From Terebella lapidaria (lineage: Eukaryota; Annelida; Polychaeta; Terebellida; Terebellidae): a DNA stretch of 64,000 bases. The translations under genes and the position numbers were made by a program. The stretch is from NCBI GenBank assembly GCA_949152475.1, contig OX424568.1, positions 26,945,667 through 27,009,666 of the forward strand, read 5' to 3'. Below are positions 56,871 to 64,000 of this stretch, piece after piece; positions within the stretch are counted from its first letter, which is position 1; each line of letters begins with the position of its first letter. The notes under the pieces were generated by a model. That model was not told the origin of the DNA. It made no database searches and saw only the letters and a list, made by a program, of their open reading frames with translations.

Positions 56871-58930
56871 TGTGTGCAGTTGTTTTGGGCGAAATGTCAA
56901 CTGTCAAACTTACGTGCTCGCTCGTAGTTCGCATCAAATTCACATGTTACAAATGAAACGTCTGCAATTCGTTTGGAATGCGATTTCGTGACAAGTTTTC
57001 CAATTTCCGCATCGTGTGGCCTTGACATCTGTCAGTTGTGAAATACCACGTGCTTTTGTTTTGGGCAATAAATCGTCACGCGGAGCGACACACGCGGCCG
57101 ATGAGCGAACTAAATTGCGAGCACGTCTCGTTTATCGCAAATTCTGGCGAAAATCGTTGGAACTGTGTATATTTAACTTCATGGGGGATAGCCAGATGTG
57201 TGATCCACTTCTACATGTAAATTCCGGAAGCCAACAGGCCTTTGTTCCGCAGAAATCAACAACTTTCCAACAGCACCCTCTGCGCGAAGCCAACGATTGA
57301 ATCGCCTCGACACGATTCGTACCTTTCGTAATTGGCCCAACGAAATTCGTACCTTTTCGTATCTGTACTAGTGTAGAGGGTCACATACATTTTTTTTTTC
57401 ATGGAATAACGCAAAACGATTTCAAGAAAGCCCTAAACGTTTAGATAATATGAAATGTAAAAGTTTCAGTATGAGTCAAGCATTCTCTAAGTATCCAACA
57501 GTAGGGGCCTATTGCATCCATCTTGTAGGCCTAGCTAGATCTATATGCACGTACGTATTTTTGTACATGTTGAAAATAAACTAATTGGATTGAATTGAAA
57601 AAAGGTCTGAGCACACGGCGGGATCATTTAGAAAATCCGTTCCAGCAGGTAGCAATAAGCCTATATTCACAGTAGGACTCTAGCCTAATCTAGGCCAACT
57701 GAAATAGTGTCCGGATTTAATATAGTGCCGGTGTGATAATCTCTTCAAGTAAAATAATTTCTTGAGTTAATTATTTGCGTATACATGTGAGATGACTGTT
57801 TTTTTTCTAAAACCAACAGTTTGAGTAAAACCATGAACTTGGCCTGCGCATGCCTGGTGCTGCGTAAGTGCAAGATTCGGTCCTAAATCAGTTTCCAGAT
57901 CCTCAATATCCATGATTGATTAGACTTTCTATGGTCTGTCTTAAATCGACTATGGTTATGATGCAAAGTGGAAGAAGTACGCTGATTGTGAGAGAATAAA
58001 AAAAACCCAGTCGACATGCATACGATATGCAGAAACGTTCGTGTGTAGAAGTAGGCCCTATAATAATTTTGTTCATATATATTATGATATATATATATAT
58101 ACCTAGGCTAGATCTCTAGCCTATATATAGGCATATATACCCCCATCCAAGGACAAGCTCTTGTCATCGTCCGAATCATGAGCCTTGGACTGAAACTGCA
58201 ATTCCTTCAAGACTATCTTTTTTTAACTTTCGAAAACTTAGTGCACAATGACATTTTGATTGCCAAATAAATAATTTTGATTTATTAGCTGTGGTGTGAG
58301 TTGTGGAATTATAAATAATTTCCTCCTACAAATAGCCCAATAAAGGGCGTTTGGGGGCAATTTCATCGTCTAGCTATAGCTCAGATAAAAAAGGAAAAAA
58401 CCGTTTTTTTTAACGCTCTTGAAATCAAAGAAATCGTATTGAAATAATCCTGATACAAATTAGGTATTAACTGATAAAAATTAGGTATAATTCTATATAT
58501 TGTTTTTTTTTTCGAAATCCAACAAAATCACGCAAAATTTTAGAGAGAAAATCAACACGGTGGCCCACTTTTTTTTTCATATAAAGAATATACTAATAAT
58601 TTTGAATTTAATTGGTCGGGTTGGTCGATCTCCTTCATTTTAAAACAAATATTATTGTAGACTAGCTATATGGCCTAGCTAGTAGGCCTATAGGCCTAGG
58701 CTATATATATTCCACGATATGTGACCCATTTCCTAGGCCTACGCTGTATGTCTTTCAGTTTTTTTAGGATCGATTTTTTTAGTGACCTACGTGCATATGT
58801 AGGGTACCCACACTGACACAAGATCTAGATCTATGTGGAAATTTCAATTGTAAAGGTCCGGGGACGTAGTCGAGGATGGACTGCTACAATATCAGGTCCA
58901 ATATCACATGGGTACGGAGTGTTCAGTCTG
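56871..58930. other. Divergent intergenic region between MEPCE and TCTP
   Basis: No gene recognised. The part next to MEPCE (56,880-57,300) is CpG-richer and holds a GAGCGA/CGCGG-containing stretch, likely the MEPCE promoter and 5'UTR. From 57,300 to 58,800 the DNA is A+T rich with TATATA runs (58,085-58,100) and several CTAGGCCTA words (58,105-58,130, 58,675-58,745). Confidence 0.45.
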
Positions 58931-59046
58931 CCGGAAGTAGCCTCGCTTCCACGTTTGATGTCATCGGTCCTTTTTGATCGCCATCGCCAAAGTGCCGGCA
59001 CTTCGTTTGCGAATTGTTGAATCAAATCGCACTACATCCAGTCATC
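58931..59046 (+). promoter_or_regulatory. TCTP promoter proximal region and candidate 5'TOP start
   Basis: An ETS-type site CCGGAAGT lies at 58,931-58,938 and a pyrimidine tract CCTTTTTG begins at 58,969, about 78 bases before the ATG at 59,047. TCTP mRNAs in animals carry a 5' terminal oligopyrimidine (TOP) tract that puts their translation under mTOR control, so 58,969 is a natural candidate for the cap site. The motif is seen; the start site is inferred. Confidence 0.5.
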
Positions 59047-62000
59047 ATGTTGATCTACAAAGATTTGTTCACTGGTATATACAAATTTATTTAGTATTGG
59101 ATGTTTTGGTGCTTGTTGTGTAATCAAATAATGAGAAATAGGGTTATATTGTACATACTCTGCCAGTGGCAGTGCCCATCCTCAAACTGTCAAAAGTTGT
59201 CGACTCGAAGAACAGGTGACACCAGTTGAGCTGATGAAAATTGTGGGAATCGTACAATACATATACATCTAGACGTGTAGGTCTGGGTTATTTTCTGGAG
59301 TTTTGTCTATAGTGTAACTGTTTGATGCCGAAATGACAATTGTTTACAATCAACATAGATCTACTACATAGGCTGGAAAGTCATGTACAACGTCCTCCAG
59401 TGTCTGTTGGTTCTATTGTGATTTCACTGGAAATTTTGAGTTTCACAGGTGCTAATTGTTCATTTGATGAAAAGTTGGGCTGGCTAACATGTAGGATAAA
59501 GTGATCAATTTTGTTAATTGTGATTGTTTTATCATAACATGGTGATAATATAATGTAGACTGTAGTCTGTATCCTACATGTGCTCCAAAATTTGAATAAA
59601 TTTATCTTGATGTGTATTGAAATTCTAGTAGATCTCCTTGTCGCCATTTATTACTGTGTTGTTCCATCATCACATTTGAGTAATTACAACTTTTCATTTT
59701 GAGTTTCTGAATTCTTGTTGGTAAACACAAGAAATAACACCAAACATGGTAATATTTACCGACCTGTAATCATGGTAATAAATAAACTACGAGCCATCCG
59801 TCCTAAATTCACCGCATCCCAAAATTCGCCAGCTTGATATTATCAGAACTCAGGAGCTAGTTTTGTGGAAAATAAATCACTGGAACAAAGACTGGATATC
59901 AGAGTCTCGATTGTCGATCAAACTTGTTAGTTTCATTTACATTACAAGACCTGAAATCCAAGTTGGCGAATTTGGGAATGCGGCGAATTTAGGACAGATG
60001 GCTCGTATTGACATAGATACAATTTGGTCCAAGATAAGACCCCCCTCTATAATGACTTTTTCCATGTAACTGACCGCCATCTAATAAGACCCCCTTAGAT
60101 AAGACCAATTTTGTGGCAGAAGGGTAGGTCTTATTTGATGGGGACCACTGTATATCATATGATATAGAACCTAGGTCTGCTATTCACTATCACAAAAAAA
60201 TCCCCTCAAAAATATCAATCATTCTGATCTGATGAGTGTATTTGTGTATTTGTATATTTTAACAAATGCCACATTAGATGGGATAATATTTCAGTTCATT
60301 TTATCTCTGTTGTGTGCCTCTGTTGTTACTGAGTGACATTCAAATGTAATTCAAGGGTATTGTGATTTTTTCAGGGGATGAACTGTTCTCGGATACGTAT
60401 CCTGTGGAAGAAGTTTTTGGAGGCCAAATTTTAAAGCTGAAGGGGAAGGTACATTGAATTTATAGAACTAAGCTATGTAGGAGTTGTCCGCCCCTTCTGG
60501 GGTTGAAACAGTATCAGAATAATCCGTGGCATGATAGCCCGAAATACCGCGCTGTAGTGCTTAAAAATATAATAATGTATTTCTGTAATAGGATACTGTT
60601 GGGGCTCATGGAATTGAACTTCTGAACCTCAAAAGAATCTGTTAACCTATTGCCGTCTCGTTGCGTCCGTCCGTCGTCCGTCCACATCTGTATCTTTGAA
60701 GTTTACAGGATTTTTCTGAAATTTTGCAAAAAAATGCCTAAAAATATTTCAAGAGGGGGGTTTTTTCTAGGTTTTTGATTTTCGCATTTTTCCCAAAATG
60801 GCGGCCATTTTTGACGAAAAATGGCCAATTTTGGACTTTGGCGGCCATTTTCTCAAAAACTGTCTGATCAGTTTTGAGATTTTTGTTAAGATTCCCCTTA
60901 TTTAACTCTATGATGTGTACCGGTATAAGTTTTTAGTCGCGCATGTACGGGGGGTCCCATTGCCCCCCCCCCCATGATCCTCCAAAACCAACTTTTTTCT
61001 CAAGGTTTTTTAATACTAAAAAACATTACATATGTCTCCGGTTGCGCATCATTTTAAATTGATATTATATAGCTGGAATAACACCAAAAATGGAATCTAC
61101 ATACCAAAATACCCTTAAAAGTAAGTATCACACATCTTTATAGCACAATTAGTTACGAACTTGATTTTTCGGGGGTGTGTTTAGCAGGCATCTTGGATTT
61201 ATGTTAATTACCAAAACTAGCCAAATCAAGCTCTATTTGTTCAAGTATTTATTGGGATTGCAAATCAGTAAAACTCTCTATCAGAATATCCAAGCAAGAT
61301 CCACAATTGAGACCATAGGGGTGTCAAGGAGTCTGTTCGAGAGATATCTAAATGAATATGTAGCGTGTACCATGTGTGCAGGTGTACATGCATCAAAAGA
61401 AATAGCTGGATTGTATTTATTTTGGTCTAAATGGATTCCCTGTATATGAAAACCTAGGTATAGACCCCAAAATGAACATCCTAGGTTGACTGAGTCCGAA
61501 GTTATGGACATTTTAGTGAAAAATTATCTAAATTTGGCGGCCATCTTGGATTTATGGACATATTCATGTTATAAATATTTAGTTAACCACTGTTTTCTCA
61601 TGTACAATGTATCAGGCCCCTACAATAAGCAGCAAAAGGTAACAAAGATTTTATTTTGTAGACCTATGCATCCTAAAATGAAGCAATCTCAAAATTCGAG
61701 ATTTCGCGGGGCGGCCATTTTGAAAAATGGCCCGAAAACCAATTTTTGCAATGGATGCACAACCGGAGACATATGTACTGTTTTTTAGTATTAAAAAACC
61801 TTGGAAAAAAAGTTGGTTTTGGAGGATCATGGGGGGGTGCAAAGGGACCCCCCGTACATGCCCGACTATTTGTTGCCCTTGAATTGCCGGTCTCCGCGTG
61901 GCGGCCATTTTGAATTTTCGACGTGTCGGCGAAAAAATTTTTTTTTTGCCCCAAATCGCATTACTATCCATTTTGGGTCATTTCTAGGCCAAAAAATTTT

Positions 62001-64000
62001 TTCACCCTTTGAAAAAAATTTTGGACTTAAAAAATTTTCGGCACTTTTTTCCTTCATAATGGGAGCTGTCCGGACTGTACTCATAGAACGCTTGAAGATA
62101 GAGCTTAGAAATTGGCACTTTCAAATGGGAAGTCATATATGGTGACTTGTGTGGTGACCTTGGATGACCTTGGAAGGTCAAAACAGCCATTTTTGGGTCG
62201 AAAAATGCCGAAAAATTTGCCTCTACGGATGAAATGCTTGTAGATAGAGCTTAAGATTGCATTATGAGCATATAGGAATCCTATATGGAACAACTGATGA
62301 TGACCTTGAGCTTGACCTTGGATGACCTTGAGTGCTAAATGTCCGATGTGAAATCTGTAAATTACCAGGGAATAATTTGTTTTTGGAAAAGTGAATAGCA
62401 CGAACTGCTACACAATTTCTTATTTGAATAGCAGTTGGTCAAAATTGAATAGCAGTTAGAAACAACAGAAAACCGACACCAGATCAGACAATTTGACGAA
62501 AGCATTTATTACATGGATTTGACAAACACCAGCAACAGTCATGATGCCTGGTGAACAATGAACGTAGATATAGAAAAAGTTATTCCAACTGGTACAAAAA
62601 CCATAGATAGCATAATACCATAGGCCTGAGATCGGTGATATGTCTAATCTGGTAATGGATCTCTGATTCCAAACCAAACATGACGTTTTCGAAGCCCAGT
62701 TCACAAGCATTTCCATCGTTACCAAGGAGACCGCACGCGATAGAATAAACAGACCGCTGATGAATGATAAAACTGTCACGTGCAGCATGACTGAGTGCAA
62801 TGATACCCCCCTCTAGGGCATGATTGCTCAATTGGGAGACCCCTCTAGGACACAATTGCTATTAGGCTATACCCCTCTAGAGGCAATTGCTCAATACCAC
62901 CACCCCTCTCGCTTGTATTAGCATGTAGCAGGCTAGCAGCCCGTGCACATGACAAATCACAGAAAAGATCGGGACCCAGTTTTGCATCGCCTTCGTTGCG
63001 ACAGAAAAACAAGATTGTATCGCAGTCCGTCGAAATTGCATCGCAAATTGCGATGCGATACCGAACAAATTATTCCCTGTGTGTAAATTAGCCACTGAGG
63101 CTTAAACACTTGCACATACAGGTCAAGATTGTGTATAAGCTTACATGAAGTCATGTTTTTATGGCACATCTTTTGGTAACCTCGAATTTGACCTTATATG
63201 TGACCTTGAAACCCGAATCTCACAATCTGTCCTGACCTGACATGTGTAAATTGACCTCTACAGACAAAATACTTGTTGATAGAGCTTTTATGTTTGTGTT
63301 ATGAAGTCATATGCAGCATACCTAATGATGACATTGCAGTTCACAAACATGACCTTGATTGGTAAATCTCAAGGTCATATGTCAGTAATGTCACCGGCAA
63401 TGCTTAAAACTAAAATTGTCCGGTAACCTATCTCAGCCCTTGGGCTAATTTTTATGCCTCTCCTTGCTTAGCTTGTTAGTGAGAAGACCGATGTCGGGTC
63501 GATCAACATCGGAGCGAATGCTTCTGAAGAGGCCCCGGACGAAAGCGGTGGTGACGCTATCGCGTCAAGCGGGGTCAACATCGTGTTAGCCAACAGACTT
63601 GCTGAAGTTAGTTACGACAAAGCTGGGCTGAAGAAGTACCTATTGAAATACATGGCTGAGTACGTATTACTAAGTTGAAAGAAATTTAGTAAACTGGGTA
63701 CTGAAAAATGACTAATTTTGGCGGCTATTAAATTTGGCAGTTGTGAGCCCCACGTTATTTGGCGGAGATTTATTTTGGCAGTTTCAAAACCACATATATT
63801 TCTTATCATATATCTAGTTAATTTGGCGGATGATATAATTTCGCGGTTTTTCCCCTACCACCAAATCCGCCAAATAAATCGTCTTCCAAAATTAGTCGTT
63901 TTACAGTAGTTCTCAAACAAGCCAAACATAGCAATTCCCACATCACCATCATGCATGTATTTGTAATATTCATTCTGTCTTACAGGTTGAAAAAGCGTCT
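59047..64000 (+). CDS. TPT1: Translationally controlled tumour protein (TCTP), 5' four exons, 3' partial
   Basis: Exons 59047-59074, 60375-60448, 63472-63659 and 63986 to beyond the window. They join in phase to MLIYKDLFTGDELFSDTYPV, EEVFGGQILKLKGK, LVSEKTDVGSINIGANASEE, then SGVNIVLANRLAEVSYDKAG and KKYLLKYMAELKKRL. Human TCTP reads [61 protein letters not shown], so the assignment is firm and exon borders match the conserved blocks. TCTP is a small (about 170 aa) cytosolic and nuclear calcium-binding, growth- and survival-associated protein. The last ~70 residues lie outside. Its introns carry at least four transposons, including a 2.8-kb nest (60,640-63,455) whose right end lies about 20 bases before the exon-3 acceptor. 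Confidence 0.95.
59790..60005. mobile_element. MITE with ~48-bp TIRs and TA target site (TCTP intron 1)
   Basis: Left end CGAGCCATCCGTCCTAAATT, continuing CACCGCATCCCAAAATTCGCC; the right end is the near-exact inverse ending GGACAGATGGCTCG. TA flanks at 59,788-59,789 and 60,006-60,007; 216 bp, most of it foldable as a hairpin. Non-coding. Confidence 0.85.
60040..60153 (+). repeat. Short dispersed repeat (ATAAGAC...GGTCTTAT), copy 2
   Basis: TAATAAGACCCCCTTAGATA, CAATTTTGTGGCAGAAGGGT, AGGTCTTATTTGATGGGGAC and CACTGTATAT match the copy at 26,041-26,131. The GGTCTTAT and ATAAGACC pieces are mutually inverted. Confidence 0.6.
60934..61868. mobile_element. Non-autonomous element with ~115-bp TIRs nested in copy E
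   Basis: Left TIR starts TAGTCGCGCATGTACGGGGG and includes CCATGATCCTCCAAAACCAA and TTTTTTAATACTAAAAAACA; the right end is its inverse, ending CATGCCCGACTA, with only a few differences over about 115 bases. Flanks give a TTT target duplication: removing the element and one TTT restores AAGTTTTGTTGCCC as in copy A. The 935-bp interior (with CATCTTGGATTTATG twice) has no recognisable protein. Superfamily unknown to me. Confidence 0.82.
62365..63081. mobile_element. hAT-like non-autonomous element nested in copy E
   Basis: Left CCAGGGAATAATTTGTT and right inverse AACAAATTATTCCCTG give 16-bp TIRs of the CAGGG type. The direct repeat TGTAAATTA flanks both sides (62,356-62,364 and 63,082-63,090), about the 8-bp size of hAT target duplications. 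The surrounding sequence matches copy B across the gap (AAATTGG/AAATTAG...CTTGCACATACAGGT). 717 bp, non-coding; the right part has several GCATCGC/GCGATGC inverted words. Confidence 0.78.
63701..63906. mobile_element. MITE with ~21-bp TIRs and TA target site (TCTP intron 3)
   Basis: Left CTGAAAAATGACTAATTTTG and right inverse CTGTAAAACGACTAATTTTG, followed internally on both sides by GGCGG/CCGCC-containing words (TTTGGCGGCTATT, AATCCGCCAAATAAATC). TA flanks at 63,699-63,700 and 63,907-63,908; 206 bp. Non-coding. Confidence 0.82.

Larger units (their letters stand above)
60640..63455 (+). mobile_element. AGGTTACCGGAC-family element, copy E, with two nested insertions (TCTP intron 2)
   Basis: The left end is eroded (starts TTAACCTATTGCCG, GTCCGTCCGTCGTCCGTCC); then TTTTGCAAAAAAATGCCTAA, CCAAAATGGCGGCCATT. 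The right end is intact: AAATTGTCCGGTAACCTATC, hairpin CAGCCCTTGGGCTA and T run. Without the two foreign insertions (60,934-61,868 and 62,365-63,081) about 1.16 kb remains, the size of copy B. Comparison with copies A and B shows where both insertions landed. Confidence 0.82.

Overview
Kind of organism. The window is animal nuclear DNA. Genes are split into many short exons with canonical GT/AG borders, introns are packed with non-autonomous transposons and minisatellites, and the proteins are plainly metazoan (UTX/KDM6A, MEPCE, TCTP, a choline-transporter-like protein). The A+T-rich background, the many TACATGTA-type words, long poly(C)/poly(G) runs and GTCCGTCCGTCC-bearing repeats suggest a marine invertebrate (lophotrochozoan, hemichordate or amphioxus-like). 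I cannot fix the phylum from the sequence alone. Layout. 1-370: first coding exon of an SLC44A1/CTL1-like transporter (minus strand, leaves the window). About 800-12,856: no gene recognised; AT-rich DNA with poly(C)/poly(G) tracts. 12,857-14,894: first copy (A) of a repeat family with AGGTTACCGGAC ends. 15,189-28,443: KDM6A/UTX H3K27 demethylase, plus strand, 22 exons resolved to the stop codon, with the N-terminal exons not found. About 28,444-31,900: its probable 3'UTR and flank, with repeat copy B. 31,900-38,300: a repeat-rich block holding repeat copy C, a decayed Ty3/gypsy-type fossil split by a 5'-truncated CR1/L2-like LINE, and 34-bp and 49-bp minisatellites. 38,956-40,941: second, inverted copy of a satellite-carrying Helitron/Helentron-like element whose first copy lies in a KDM6A intron. 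41,699-52,065: a 13-exon minus-strand gene for a 386-residue SPFH/major-vault-shoulder-like protein with a C-terminal coiled coil. I could assemble it completely with all phases agreeing. One of its introns hosts an intronless TATA-driven 280-residue gene on the opposite strand (48,773-49,615), and another hosts about 5 kb of nested repeats. 54,999-56,870: MEPCE, the 7SK snRNA capping methyltransferase, in a single exon (minus). 59,047 to the end: TCTP/TPT1 (plus, 3' end outside the window), whose introns carry several TA-flanked MITEs and a multiply nested repeat copy E. How things fit together. The host genes are ordinary single-copy nuclear or housekeeping genes with no shared pathway; KDM6A and MEPCE both act on transcription. 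The notable biology is in the repeats. At least six MITE families (five of them flanked by TA) and two Helentron-like families are present, with nested insertions whose order can be read. Two near-identical tandem duplications (309 bp and 407 bp) occur. The repeats are dense in TCAAGGTCA (ERR/NR5A-type) and, in one family, GCCGCCATTTTG (YY1-type) motifs. In two places repeats abut splice sites: a minisatellite starts exactly at a KDM6A 5' splice site, and a transposon end lies 20 bases from a TCTP acceptor and may provide its branch point.
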